Shown here piece after piece: positions 38,905-46,901 of a stretch of 49,020 nucleotides of DNA. The stretch spans positions 1-49,020 of the forward strand of contig DAIDLH010000028.1 in NCBI GenBank assembly GCA_027449605.1. The letters run 5' to 3'. The notes under the pieces are model-generated. The model did no database searches. It had not been told where the DNA came from and saw only the letters and a list, made by a program, of their open reading frames with translations. Both the position numbers and the translations under genes were made by a program. The stretch comes from Candidatus Muproteobacteria bacterium. Its GTDB lineage: Bacteria; Pseudomonadota; Gammaproteobacteria; Acidiferrobacterales; Sulfurifustaceae. The first letter of the stretch is position 1, and the number at the start of each line of letters is the position of its first letter.

Positions 38905-39417
38905 TCACGGCGCCGGTACCGGCCCGATGTTGAATCCAACGGATAAACGCGCGCGATCAGACTCGTTGCGCGTTACCTCGTGCAACGTTTCCGGCATGAA
39001 GAACACGAACATTCCTTCCCGCGGCTGGATCGCTTCGCGCTGCATGCCGTCCGTCAACACCAGTTTCCCGGAATCCGGCGGAACCTCGATATAGTAGACG
39101 CCGGAAAGCAGCTCGTCGCCGTCATCGTGCGTGTGCGCGCAGGTCACGTCGCCCGGGCGCATCCGATTGAGCCACCAGCCGATGCGCAGTTCCGTCTCCG
39201 GGCGCGCGAGCAGGCGCGAGGCATGGGTGACGGCAACGTCGAGAATCGCGCGTATTTCCGGAAGCGATTCCGGGGCAAGATAGAGATTTTCATATCGCCC
39301 GGCCAGATAGTGGCTTTGACGGACAATATCCTCCGCCGACAATGATTCGATCCTGGAAAGAAGTTTCGCATTCAGCGCCTGACAAGTTTCACACAGATGG
39401 GTCTCGTATAGATCCAT
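38905..39417 (-). CDS. 2OG-Fe(II) oxygenase-like protein
   Basis: From the ATG at 39417 this is a 170-residue protein. The C-terminal half looks like a double-stranded beta-helix oxygenase: CAHTHDDGDELLSGVYYIEVP offers His97 and Asp99 as an HxD iron motif. His146 in PETLHEVTR would be the distal ligand, and Arg157 in RLSVGFN the 2-oxoglutarate anchor. The pattern recalls the TIGR02466 group of putative 2OG-Fe(II) oxygenases; substrate is unknown. A cupin with another metal is an alternative. It starts 4 bases after the zinc-ribbon gene and is probably co-transcribed. The last 78 bases before rnpB hold no terminator I can see. Confidence 0.72.
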   Translation of the reverse strand: MDLYETHLCETCQALNAKLLSRIESLSAEDIVRQSHYLAGRYENLYLAPESLPEIRAILDVAVTHASRLLARPETELRIGWWLNRMRPGDVTCAHTHDDGDELLSGVYYIEVPPDSGKLVLTDGMQREAIQPREGMFVFFMPETLHEVTRNESDRARLSVGFNIGPVPAP

Positions 39418-39421
39418 TGCA

Positions 39422-39799
39422 TCATTGCTCCGGCTTCTTGTCCGGCGCAAACAGTTCATCGAGCTTGTCCCGGGCGTCATCCTTTTTTTCCGGAGAACCT
39501 GAAGCGGTTCCACCGAACAGGGAACCGAGGCCGGATTTCGCGGCTTCGGATTTTGCCGAGCCGGGAGGCCGATGCGCATCGGGACGCGGCTTGAACCAGT
39601 CGCAGAAATTCGCATGTTCCCTGTCGCGCACTTCCTCCGCGCGCTCTTCCTGGCACTGGCCGGTCAGGCGCGGATCGTAAAACCGGCACATGCGGCAAAC
39701 ATGCAAATAGGCGCGGCACTTCGGGCACTCCGCCAGACGACTGAGCGGCAAAGGCAGCCCGGCTACCGACGCTCCGCATTTCCAGCAGACAAGATTCAT
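39422..39799 (-). CDS. Zinc-ribbon protein with disordered tail
   Basis: The 125 residues hold eight cysteines in two sets: CWKC (5, 8) with CPKC (25, 28), and CRMC (35, 38) with Cys49 and Cys66. This suggests two zinc sites. The rest (about 70-125) is polar and Lys/Pro/Ser/Gly-rich and probably disordered, ending in a charged DARDKLDELFAPDKK helix. I do not recognise a function; such proteins may bind nucleic acid or protein partners. A GGAAAGAAG SD precedes the ATG. It precedes the oxygenase-like gene in a two-gene unit. Confidence 0.75.
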   Translation of the reverse strand: MNLVCWKCGASVAGLPLPLSRLAECPKCRAYLHVCRMCRFYDPRLTGQCQEERAEEVRDREHANFCDWFKPRPDAHRPPGSAKSEAAKSGLGSLFGGTASGSPEKKDDARDKLDELFAPDKKPEQ

Positions 39800-39921
39800 C
39801 TTCTTTCCGGTGCTACTATTTCCAGACCGAATCGTACAGTTCCACTATAAACCGTCATGACACGCAACGTCATCCTCACCCGTCGCACGCCGGGCAGACC
39901 GTCGAACGGCCGCATGATCCG

Positions 39922-41007
39922 ATGACTCTCGAACGAGACATGGCCGGAGTTTTCGACCTGGGCGACGGCATTCGCGATGTCCGCGCGCATGGACAGGGTC
40001 TGATCAACGATACTTTTCTGGTCATCACCGACTCCGGCCGGAACGTCATCCTGCAGCGCATCAACCGCCACGTGTTCCCTGAACCCGCGCGCATCATGGC
40101 CAATCTGCGCGTGCTCGCCGAGCACGTCCGAAAACGTCAAGCCGGGGAAGGGTGCGCGCGTGAGCTGCGGCTGCCCGGAATCATCCCCGCCCGGGATGGA
40201 AAGGATTTCGCGATCGATCCGCAGGGCGGTTTCTGGCGTGCCATGCATTTTCTAGACAACACAATCACCCTCACGGCAATCACCGGCAAGGCTCAGGCCG
40301 AAGAGACGGGTTTTGCCCTGGGGCGATTTCATGCCTTGACCCACGATATCGATCCCGCGCGGATGCACGAAACCTTGCCGGGGTTCCACAATGCACCGGC
40401 GTACTTCGCGCGTTTTCTGCGCGCCTCGGCGCGTCCGCGCGCACCGGCCGCGAGCCGGGATCTGCTCTACTGTCTTGATTTCGTCGAAACGCGCCGCGGC
40501 CTCACCCGTGTTCTCGAAACCGCCAGACGCGAGGGACGGCTCAGGACGCGCGTGATTCACGGAGACACCAAGCTCAACAACTTCCTTTTTGACGCCGATA
40601 CCGGGCGGGCGATAAGCCTCATCGATCTCGACACCGTGCAACCGGGCCTGATCCATTACGACATCGGCGATTGCCTGCGCTCCTGCGCCAATCCCGCGGG
40701 CGAGTGTCCCGGAGATCCTGCCTCCGCCCGCCTCGACCTCGATATCGGCGAGGCGATCCTCGATCGTTATTTCGCTGAAACACGAGGTTTTCTGACGCGC
40801 GGCGATCGTGACTATATATATGATGCCATCCATCTCATCCCTTTCGAGCTGGGTCTGCGGTTTTTCACCGATCATCTGGAGGGAGACCATTATTTCAAGA
40901 CCGACCGGCCGGGCCAGAACCTGCATCGCGCCATGACGCAGTTTGCGCTGACGCTTTCGGTTGAAAAGCACGAGGGGAAAATCAGGTCGCTGATCGGGAA
41001 ACTCTGA
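39922..41007 (+). CDS. APH-fold phosphotransferase, N-acetylhexosamine kinase-like
   Basis: A 361-residue kinase of the aminoglycoside-phosphotransferase/choline-kinase fold. The N-lobe has GQGLINDTFLVITDSGRNVILQRIN, and the catalytic loop is VIHGDTKLNNFLFD (catalytic Asp215, Asn220). The metal motif is SLIDLDTVQPGLIHYDIGD. The GDTKLNN...DLDTV.PG wording is close to N-acetylhexosamine 1-kinases (NahK), so an amino-sugar substrate is plausible and antibiotic resistance unlikely. A peptidoglycan-recycling sugar kinase is another option. Divergent from the zinc-ribbon gene over 122 bases. The start is uncertain: no SD is clear at 39922. Confidence 0.8.
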   Translation: MTLERDMAGVFDLGDGIRDVRAHGQGLINDTFLVITDSGRNVILQRINRHVFPEPARIMANLRVLAEHVRKRQAGEGCARELRLPGIIPARDGKDFAIDPQGGFWRAMHFLDNTITLTAITGKAQAEETGFALGRFHALTHDIDPARMHETLPGFHNAPAYFARFLRASARPRAPAASRDLLYCLDFVETRRGLTRVLETARREGRLRTRVIHGDTKLNNFLFDADTGRAISLIDLDTVQPGLIHYDIGDCLRSCANPAGECPGDPASARLDLDIGEAILDRYFAETRGFLTRGDRDYIYDAIHLIPFELGLRFFTDHLEGDHYFKTDRPGQNLHRAMTQFALTLSVEKHEGKIRSLIGKL

Positions 41008-41095
41008 CGCCGGTGACCGATTTCGTCTCAACCGGCGTTCATGATTAGATATCAACCGGAACGACGCCTGTCCCGGCACGCAGGAGGAACGCAAG

Positions 41096-41953
41096 ATGAC
41101 GCAACGTTCGATCCGGCAACTGGTCCCCGCGCTCGCCATCACCGAGGGCGCCGGAGTGACGGTGCATCGCACCCTCGGCACGCCGCGACTGCGTCACCTC
41201 GATCCTTTCCTGCTGCTGGATCATTTCGCGAGCAACGACCCGGACGACTACATCGCCGGATTTCCGGATCACCCGCATCGCGGCTTCATCACCCTCACCT
41301 ACATGCTCGACGGTCACATGGAACATCGCGACAGCATGGGCAACCGCGGCGACCTGCGCGCCGGCGGCATCCAGTGGATGAAGGCGGCGAGCGGCGTCAT
41401 TCATTCCGAGATGCCGCAGCAGACCGACGGCCTGATGCGCGGCTTTCAGCTGTGGATCAACCTGCCGGCCGGGGAAAAGATGGGCGACCCGCAATACCAG
41501 GAATTCTCCGCCGGGCAGTTGCCGACGGTTGAATACGATGGAATCCGGGTCAAGATCATCAGCGGCGAATACTCGGGCCGGCGCGGACCGATCGACGATC
41601 CGCACACGCAAGTGCAATATCTCGACGTGTCGCTGGCGCCGGAAACTTCGTTCGCCCATCGCGTGGATAACGGCGCCACCGTTTTTCTTTACCCGTTCGA
41701 TGGCAGTTTGCTGATCGGCGGCGCGACGATCGAAACTCATGCCCTGGCGGTGCTCGGCCCGGGCGACGAGCTTGTGGTCACCGCCGGCCCCCGGGGAACA
41801 CGCTTCATTATTCTCAGCGGGCGCCCGTTGCGCGAGCCGATCGTGCAACACGGGCCGTTCGTCATGAACACCGAACAGGAAATCCGTCAGGCCTTCGAGG
41901 ACTACAAAAACAACCGGCTGGTGAGAAAACGGGCGCAGACCGTGTCGGGTTAA
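41096..41953 (+). CDS. Pirin family protein
   Basis: A 285-residue bicupin. The N-terminal cupin carries the pirin signature: DPFLLLDHF, DHPHRGFITLTYMLDG, HRDSMGNRGDLRAGGIQWM, and SGVIHSEMP, giving the His and Glu metal ligands. A C-terminal pirin domain follows (LDVSLAPETSF to GRPLREPIVQHGPFVMNT). Bacterial pirins are iron-bound quercetinase-like or redox-sensing proteins; the specific role is unclear. An AGGAGGAA SD precedes the ATG. It converges on the peroxiredoxin gene with a 29-base gap. Confidence 0.93.
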   Translation: MTQRSIRQLVPALAITEGAGVTVHRTLGTPRLRHLDPFLLLDHFASNDPDDYIAGFPDHPHRGFITLTYMLDGHMEHRDSMGNRGDLRAGGIQWMKAASGVIHSEMPQQTDGLMRGFQLWINLPAGEKMGDPQYQEFSAGQLPTVEYDGIRVKIISGEYSGRRGPIDDPHTQVQYLDVSLAPETSFAHRVDNGATVFLYPFDGSLLIGGATIETHALAVLGPGDELVVTAGPRGTRFIILSGRPLREPIVQHGPFVMNTEQEIRQAFEDYKNNRLVRKRAQTVSG

Positions 41954-41982
41954 GTCGCGAAGCCGACCAGTCGGAACGTCAC

Positions 41983-42531
41983 CTATCGGGCCGACCCCTG
42001 CAAGGCCTTGAGATCCTCGATCACTTCCCGGCTGTGGGTTTCAGGCGTCACTTTCCTGTAAATCCTGGCGATCCTTCCCTGCGGATCGATGAGAAAAGTC
42101 TGACGCCTGGCAAATCGCAGGAATGACAGCGACCACAGTGAGCCGTACCGTCTGGCCACGCTGCCATCGGTATCCGCCAGCAGCGGAAACGGCAGGCTGT
42201 ATTTGCCGGCAAACTTCGCGTGGCTTTCCGGGTCATCGACGCTGACGCCGAGAATCTCCGCCCCGAGTTTCCGGAGAGCGAGAAAATCGTCCCGGAACCG
42301 GCATGCCTCGCGGGTACAGCCGGGGGTATCGTCCTTGGGGTAGAAATAAAGCACCACCCAGTGCCGGCGATAGGCTGACAGGGTATGCATTTCGCCGTTC
42401 TGGTCCCGCAACGAGAAATCCGGGGCCATCTGGCCTGCGGCAATCGTCATCTCCGCCTCCTCCGACAAAACGGGAAGGCTGGCAAGCAAGAATGCCATCC
42501 CTCCCAGAACCAGGCCTGTCCATCGGCGCAT
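41983..42531 (-). CDS. Exported peroxiredoxin, BCP/PrxQ type
   Basis: A 182-residue thiol peroxidase with an N-terminal signal peptide (RRW..GLVLGGMAFLLASLPVLS), so it should act in the periplasm. BCP enzymes are usually cytoplasmic. Core motifs are APDFSLRDQNGE, FYPKDDTPGCTREACRFRDDF with peroxidatic Cys72 and resolving Cys77, and VSVDDPESHAKFAGKY. I choose the ATG at 42531, which has a GGAG 9 bases upstream; an ATG at 42549 adds six residues but lacks an SD. The reductant in the periplasm is not evident here. Confidence 0.9.
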   Translation of the reverse strand: MRRWTGLVLGGMAFLLASLPVLSEEAEMTIAAGQMAPDFSLRDQNGEMHTLSAYRRHWVVLYFYPKDDTPGCTREACRFRDDFLALRKLGAEILGVSVDDPESHAKFAGKYSLPFPLLADTDGSVARRYGSLWSLSFLRFARRQTFLIDPQGRIARIYRKVTPETHSREVIEDLKALQGSAR

Positions 42532-42769
42532 CGAGACTGTCTCCGGCATGCTGCAAACAGGTTAACTCCAATCCCCGGCTGAATACATGGCTCATTGGGA
42601 ACCGGGCGATTCGGGCCTGCCCGGACCTCGATTTAATCATTCCTGTTGATCTGGGCGGTATCGGAAGGCAAAATGCGCCCCTTCGTTTCGGACCGCGGCA
42701 GCCGACCTGCCCGCGCCGGGCCAAAACCGCAGCCATCAGGCTTAATTTATTTAAAGAGAGGAAAATACG

Positions 42770-43417
42770 ATGAAGTTGATTCTGTTGGGCGCCCCGGGCG
42801 CCGGCAAGGGGACGGTCGCGAAACAGCTGACCCAGTTGGACGGTTCCGTGCAGATTTCCACCGGCGACATCCTGCGCGGCGCGGTGCAGGCCGGCTCCGA
42901 TCTCGGCAAACAGGCCAAGGCCTACATGGACCGCGGCGACCTGGTGCCGGACGAACTGATCATGGGCATCATGGAAAAGCGCCTGCAGGAACCCGATTGC
43001 AAAAAGGGTTTCCTGCTCGACGGCTTCCCGCGCACCATTCCCCAAGCCGAAGATCTGAAAAAGCTGCTGGTGAAACTCGGCATCAAGCTCGACATGGCGG
43101 TCAACATCGACGTGCCGCGCAACGTGATTCTCGACCGCCTCACCACCCGTCGCACCTGCTCCAATTCCAAGTGCCAGGCGATCTATAACGTCAAGAGCAT
43201 GCCGCCGAAGAAAGAAGGCATCTGCGACAAGTGCGGCAGCCCCGTGGTGCAGCGCGAGGACGAGACCGAGGCCGCCATCAGCCACCGGCTCGATACTTAT
43301 AATAAGAAAACCGCTCCGCTGATCGGCTTCTACGACAAGGAAGGCATGCTGCTCACGGTCAGCGCCACTTCGAGCGAAGCGGTCATCGCCGCGATCAAAA
43401 AGAAACTCGCGGCCTGA
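42770..43417 (+). CDS. adk: Adenylate kinase with four-cysteine LID
   Basis: This enzyme balances adenine nucleotides (215 residues). P-loop GAPGAGKGT is at 7-15; TGDILR and DGFPRTIPQA are conserved. The LID domain has Cys130, Cys135, Cys152 and Cys155, indicating a structural zinc site of a type absent from E. coli Adk. The first pair is spaced C-x4-C, wider than the usual C-x2-C. A GAGAGGAA SD precedes the ATG. A weak promoter candidate (TTGATC at 42646, CAAAAT at 42669, 17-base spacer) lies about 95 bases upstream. The gene stands alone, ended by a strong terminator. Confidence 0.97.
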   Translation: MKLILLGAPGAGKGTVAKQLTQLDGSVQISTGDILRGAVQAGSDLGKQAKAYMDRGDLVPDELIMGIMEKRLQEPDCKKGFLLDGFPRTIPQAEDLKKLLVKLGIKLDMAVNIDVPRNVILDRLTTRRTCSNSKCQAIYNVKSMPPKKEGICDKCGSPVVQREDETEAAISHRLDTYNKKTAPLIGFYDKEGMLLTVSATSSEAVIAAIKKKLAA

Positions 43418-43430
43418 TCCCCCGTAACAC

Positions 43431-43473
43431 GGCCGGTGATGTCCGCCCACGGCGGATGTCACCGGCCTTTTTA
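43431..43473 (+). terminator. Intrinsic terminator of adk
   Basis: A 17-bp stem (43431-43447 with 43451-43467, two G-U pairs in RNA) with a 3-base loop is followed by TTTTTATTTG. This is a strong canonical terminator 13 bases after the adk stop. Confidence 0.93.
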
Positions 43474-43532
43474 TTTGTTATTTGCCGGATGCTCTCCCGC
43501 ACCGGGCCGGCGGCGCATGTATTCAATGGATT

Positions 43533-44969
43533 TTATCTTGCCGTTTCTGCCACGTTCTCTCCGTCCGTGGCCGCATCGGTTTTCTGTTCGCCGGCCGGCG
43601 CTGCTTCATCCGGCAATTGGACAACAACAGACGGCTCGCCCGGCGACGCGGTTCTCACAGAAGCCGCCGCGGCAACGACGGGGGATGGAGATGGCGATGC
43701 CGCGACAGGCTCGGCATGAACGCTCGTCGTCGGCGGTTTAGCGAAATGCGAGCCCAGAGGCGCGGCCAGAAACAGACCGACAATAACCACGGCGACGACG
43801 TACCGCCTGGGTTCGGAAGCCGCGCGATCCCGTTTGCCCGCGGCAATCCGTCCGGACACGGCGTTGCTTTTTGTCTCGCGAACCGCTGCGGAATTCGCCC
43901 GTCCGGATTTCAGGGAGGAATTGCGCGAGCCACCGGTATTCGCCCGCTTGCCGCCGTCGACCGGAAAGTTCCCGGCGGGCGCCCCCATGGCGTGGCGAAC
44001 GCCCGACGTCAGCGACTCCGCCGCGGTCATGGAGCCGGCGCCTGATTTTTGAATCGCGCTCCCGGCGGCGACGCGTTTCATCGTCGTCGTCATCGACTGT
44101 ACCGCTTTGGACGGCGAGTCCAACTCGACGCGCGGCTTCCCGGTCGGGGCGAAGAGCGGCAAGGCGCCGTATTGCTCACGTTCCATCACAACCTGTTCGA
44201 CAAGTTCGCCGGTCACCACCGCGCCCCGCGAGGCATAGGCATAGACGAGGGACAAGTCGCACAGAAGATTGATCAGCCTCGGATTGCCTCCGCAATATTC
44301 GTAAACGGCATCGCAGGCATCCTCGGTAAAAAGTTCATGTTCGCCCCCCACGATCACGATCCGGTGACGAATGTAACCGCGCGTGTCGTCACGGCTCAGC
44401 GAATCCAGGTGATAGTCCACGGCGATTCGCTGGGCCAGTTGCTTCAGCTCCGGTCGCCGCAGGATATCGCGCAACGGCGGCTGGCCGACGAGAATCACTT
44501 GCAGCAGCAAATCCCCGCCGGAATTGATGTTGGACAGCGTGCGCAGTTCTTCCAGCGCGTCGACGCTCATGTTCTGCGCCTCGTCGATGATCAGCATCGT
44601 CCGCCGGTTTTTCGCATGTTGCGCGAGCAGGTAATCGCTGAAAACCCGATGCCTCCCGGCGCGAGACAGGCCCGCGCCTTCGAGGTCGAAAGCATGCAGC
44701 ATCCAACGCATCAGTTCGTCGAACGATGGATGGGTGTTGGAGATAAGACCGACGGATGCGTCATCGCCGATCTGACGCAGCAGACGCCGCAGCAGGGTGG
44801 TCTTGCCGGTGCCGGCCCTGCCGCTGATGACGCTGAATCCCGTCTGGTTTTCCAGGCTGTACCGCAACAGGGCGACGGCCATCTCGTGCTGCTTGCTCAG
44901 GTAGAGAAAAGCCGGATCGGGCAACAAGGAAAAAGGCTTTTCCTTCAGCCCATAAAAGGACTCATACAT
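43533..44969 (-). CDS. ExeA/GspA-like AAA ATPase with C-terminal membrane anchor
   Basis: A 478-residue protein beginning MYESFYGLKEKPFSLLPDP, the hallmark of the ExeA/general secretion A family. Walker A is SGRAGTGKTTLLRRL, Walker B TMLIIDEAQNMS, and sensor region GNPRLINLLCD. A long Ser/Ala/Gly-rich linker (about 280-385) leads to one membrane segment (390-406) and an Ala/Pro-rich periplasmic tail. Relatives help ExeB place the type II secretin in peptidoglycan, or serve exosortase/polysaccharide loci. No ExeB, secretin or peptidoglycan-binding domain is seen here. Low-complexity, lower conservation in the tail. No close SD: GGAG lies 16 bases upstream. Confidence 0.85.
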   Translation of the reverse strand: MYESFYGLKEKPFSLLPDPAFLYLSKQHEMAVALLRYSLENQTGFSVISGRAGTGKTTLLRRLLRQIGDDASVGLISNTHPSFDELMRWMLHAFDLEGAGLSRAGRHRVFSDYLLAQHAKNRRTMLIIDEAQNMSVDALEELRTLSNINSGGDLLLQVILVGQPPLRDILRRPELKQLAQRIAVDYHLDSLSRDDTRGYIRHRIVIVGGEHELFTEDACDAVYEYCGGNPRLINLLCDLSLVYAYASRGAVVTGELVEQVVMEREQYGALPLFAPTGKPRVELDSPSKAVQSMTTTMKRVAAGSAIQKSGAGSMTAAESLTSGVRHAMGAPAGNFPVDGGKRANTGGSRNSSLKSGRANSAAVRETKSNAVSGRIAAGKRDRAASEPRRYVVAVVIVGLFLAAPLGSHFAKPPTTSVHAEPVAASPSPSPVVAAAASVRTASPGEPSVVVQLPDEAAPAGEQKTDAATDGENVAETAR

Positions 44970-45232
44970 GGCGGGTTTTCTTCACTCCCCTCATATCGGC
45001 GGCTTTCGAAAAAGGTCGTGCAGGCCTCGTTCGCCAGCTACGCAACCCGGATTGACGACCGGTGCTGTTTGTTGTCGGCTTTATTGTGTTCTTTCCGGGC
45101 AGCCAAAATCAATTCCGTTCCGGTCAAACGGGCGCAACCCGTTAATTCCATGCATTTTAAAAAATGCGTTGACAGCACCGGGGCCGTGCTGCGGCCGGAA
45201 AGCGTGAACCGAACGTATCGGCGCCGGAAAAT
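44970..45232. other. Intergenic region between ExeA-like and DsrC/TusE genes
   Basis: No gene is supported. It holds a small palindrome GCATTTT-AA-AAAATGC near 45151-45166 and a GC-rich inverted stretch near 45178-45196. The promoter of the ExeA-like gene should lie here, but no convincing hexamer pair is visible. Confidence 0.4.
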
Positions 45233-45258
45233 AAAAAACCCGGCTGCCCGGGTTTTTT
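45233..45258. terminator. Bidirectional intrinsic terminator
   Basis: An 11-bp stem (AAAAAACCCGG with CCGGGTTTTTT) and a CTGC loop. It has a T-run in either direction and lies 22 bases after the stop of the DsrC/TusE gene on the minus strand. Confidence 0.92.
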
Positions 45259-45280
45259 ATGGTTGCAGAAACGGCGCGGA

Positions 45281-45574
45281 TCAGACGCAGCCGGTGGGCT
45301 TGGGCAACCCGCCGTACTTGGTGATGGGTTTCATCGGGCCGGTCATCCACAGTTTGAACATGTCTTTCTGATCGACCTCGACGTATTTGGCGAACTTCCG
45401 GATCGGCGGCACCACGCCGAAAGCATCGTAGTATTCACGCGCTTTCGTGATATGCGACCACTTCACCTCGTCCAGGGCAATACCGTCGGCCTCGGCCATA
45501 GCGCGCGCGATCTCCGGGGTCCAGGCATCACGGTCAATGAGATAGCCGTCGCCGTCACGTTGGGGGATACTCAA
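45281..45574 (-). CDS. DsrC/TusE-family sulfur-carrier protein
   Basis: A 97-residue protein ending GGLPKPTGCV, the conserved flexible arm of DsrC/TusE proteins with the reactive penultimate cysteine (Cys96). The second arm cysteine of true DsrC, about ten residues earlier, is absent, so it cannot form the DsrC trisulfide bridge. A TusE-like persulfide relay or a regulatory DsrC paralogue is more likely. The body (GDGYLIDRDAWTPEIARAMAEADGI, EYYDAFGVVPPIRKFAKYV) is typical. The start codon is TTG, with AGGAG 7 bases upstream. Single-gene unit with its own promoter (45606-45634) and terminator. No other sulfur genes are in the window. Confidence 0.9.
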   Translation of the reverse strand: MSIPQRDGDGYLIDRDAWTPEIARAMAEADGIALDEVKWSHITKAREYYDAFGVVPPIRKFAKYVEVDQKDMFKLWMTGPMKPITKYGGLPKPTGCV

Positions 45575-45605
45575 GGATAATCTCCTAAAAAAGTTTTCGG
45601 CGGGG

Positions 45606-45634
45606 ATTATCTAATAACCAAGTAATACAATCAA
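45606..45634 (-). promoter_or_regulatory. Sigma-70 promoter of the DsrC/TusE gene
   Basis: TTGATT (45634-45629) and GATAAT (45611-45606) with a 17-base spacer. The predicted start is about 25 bases before the TTG start codon. The region is markedly AT-rich. Confidence 0.7.
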
Positions 45635-45659
45635 CAATAGCCAGCGTGGGGTCAGGCAC

Positions 45660-46241
45660 TCATCCGGCGTAACAGCGCAGAAGAATTTCATAGGCGCCCC
45701 GGATTGCGCGAAAACGCGCCGGATCGCCGCCTTTGTCCGGATGATGCTGCGCCGCGAGCCGGCGATAGGCCTGCCTGACACTGTCCCACGAGGCATCGGC
45801 CGGCAACGCCAGGGTTTGCAAAGCTTCGAGGCGCCGGTCAATCGCCAGATACCGCTCGTGAAAACGGCGTAGCATGGCCTCGACGTCGACTGAACTCGTC
45901 TGGTCGAGCACGTCCCAGTCCAGGTAATAATCGCGCAGCGGCGCTGAAACTCCATCGGTGGGCAAGGTCTCCAGGCCGGAGTCCTGCACCGGAATCAGGC
46001 GGATATCCAAGGGCGAGATGGACAGATACCACCCCTCGTCAAACATTTCCGTTTGCAACTGGTACAAGGCATTCATAACCAGGAAATGCTTGCGGAACAG
46101 CGCCAGATCGGCGTCCTCTCCGGGGAATGCGAACGTGGCATCGCGCTCCTGCAAACGCTGGATCAGGTCATATTCACTGAGACCGAGCGGACAATCCCGA
46201 AGCAGGGACAGGATCGATGCTTTGTAGGGGTTATGCGCCAT
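45660..46241 (-). CDS. DnaJ-related protein (J-domain at C-terminus)
   Basis: From the ATG at 46241 the protein has 193 residues. The N-terminal part (NPYKASILSLLRDCPLGLSEYDLIQRLQ, then DLALFRKHFLVMNALYQLQ) matches the DNAJ-related N-terminal family. The last 60 residues form a J domain (SWDSVRQAYRRLAAQHHPDKGGDPARFRAIRGAYEIL) with an intact HPD motif near residue 167. It should stimulate a DnaK-type ATPase; the client is unknown. The frame runs further upstream but homology starts at MAHNPYKAS. No strong SD is seen. Divergent from the small gene at 46493 over about 250 bases. Confidence 0.85.
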   Translation of the reverse strand: MAHNPYKASILSLLRDCPLGLSEYDLIQRLQERDATFAFPGEDADLALFRKHFLVMNALYQLQTEMFDEGWYLSISPLDIRLIPVQDSGLETLPTDGVSAPLRDYYLDWDVLDQTSSVDVEAMLRRFHERYLAIDRRLEALQTLALPADASWDSVRQAYRRLAAQHHPDKGGDPARFRAIRGAYEILLRCYAG

Positions 46242-46390
46242 CCAGGGAAATATAGATGACCGGCCGGAAGAAAAATGCGGCATTTGCCGAGCCATGGGCA
46301 GAAACCGCATGGATACTTGTGTTTTGTGGTTCCCGACGCCGGACATGTCTCCTGTCACCGGCGCAGGGGACCCATCCGGGTCATTAAATG

Positions 46391-46399
46391 TGGTACACT
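46391..46399 (+). promoter_or_regulatory. Possible extended -10 promoter
   Basis: TGGTACACT (TG plus TACACT) lies about 95 bases upstream of the small hypothetical gene at 46493. There is no clear -35. Confidence 0.35.
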
Positions 46400-46492
46400 C
46401 CGTTTTCGGGTTTTCCGGCAAGTCGCCCCCCCGAATTGATTGGCAATCCCAGCGCCGCCCTAACCACTCGCAACATCGTTGCAGGTATATTC

Positions 46493-46807
46493 ATGACTCA
46501 AGAGACGACCGAAGCACGCAAGCCCTCGGCATCCGCCGCCAATTTGCAGCAGTCCAAGCTGCGTCCGTTCAAGGTCGCGAGCGTGGAAAAAACCGACGCC
46601 CCGGACGGAAGCGACGGCCAGGACTGGTATCGTTACGTGCTCGACAGCGGCCGCTCCACCATCTCCGGACAGCGCCGCGGCTCGCGCAAGGATGTGCTCG
46701 CCTATGCCGCGCAATGCGCCGAACAGTTGAATGCCCGCGGGCTGACGGGACAATCCATCTGGAGTCCGCGCGGCCGGAAACCGGCCAACGCCGTCAACAA
46801 CGGCTGA
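46493..46807 (+). CDS. Small conserved-looking hypothetical protein
   Basis: A 104-residue, soluble, basic protein with no signal peptide or membrane segment. A Ser/Ala/Gln-rich N-terminal 30 residues precede a compact region WYRYVLDSGRSTISGQRRGSRKDV, then YAAQCAEQLNARGLTG and a terminal WSPRGRKPA. The alternation of strand-like and helix-like stretches suggests a small folded domain. I do not recognise the family. A GCAGGTA upstream is a weak SD. A strong terminator follows, which supports a real gene. Confidence 0.65.
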   Translation: MTQETTEARKPSASAANLQQSKLRPFKVASVEKTDAPDGSDGQDWYRYVLDSGRSTISGQRRGSRKDVLAYAAQCAEQLNARGLTGQSIWSPRGRKPANAVNNG

Positions 46808-46824
46808 ATACCGCGCCGGAAAAA

Positions 46825-46850
46825 AAGACCCCGCCTCCCGGCGGGGTCTT
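46825..46850. terminator. Bidirectional intrinsic terminator
   Basis: An 11-bp perfect stem (46825-46835 with 46840-46850, loop TCCC). A-rich bases precede it and TTCGTTT follows, so it can end both the small plus-strand gene and the ParA fusion gene on the minus strand. Confidence 0.9.
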
Positions 46851-46901
46851 CGTTTATCAATCAGCGTTGGGAAGTTAAATTCGAACCCGGATATAACCCG
46901 G

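Noticed and set aside
39922-41007. Antibiotic resistance (aminoglycoside phosphotransferase) function
   Set aside because: The GDTKLNN and DLDTV.PG wording points to sugar kinases of the same fold, and the setting is chromosomal housekeeping without mobile DNA.
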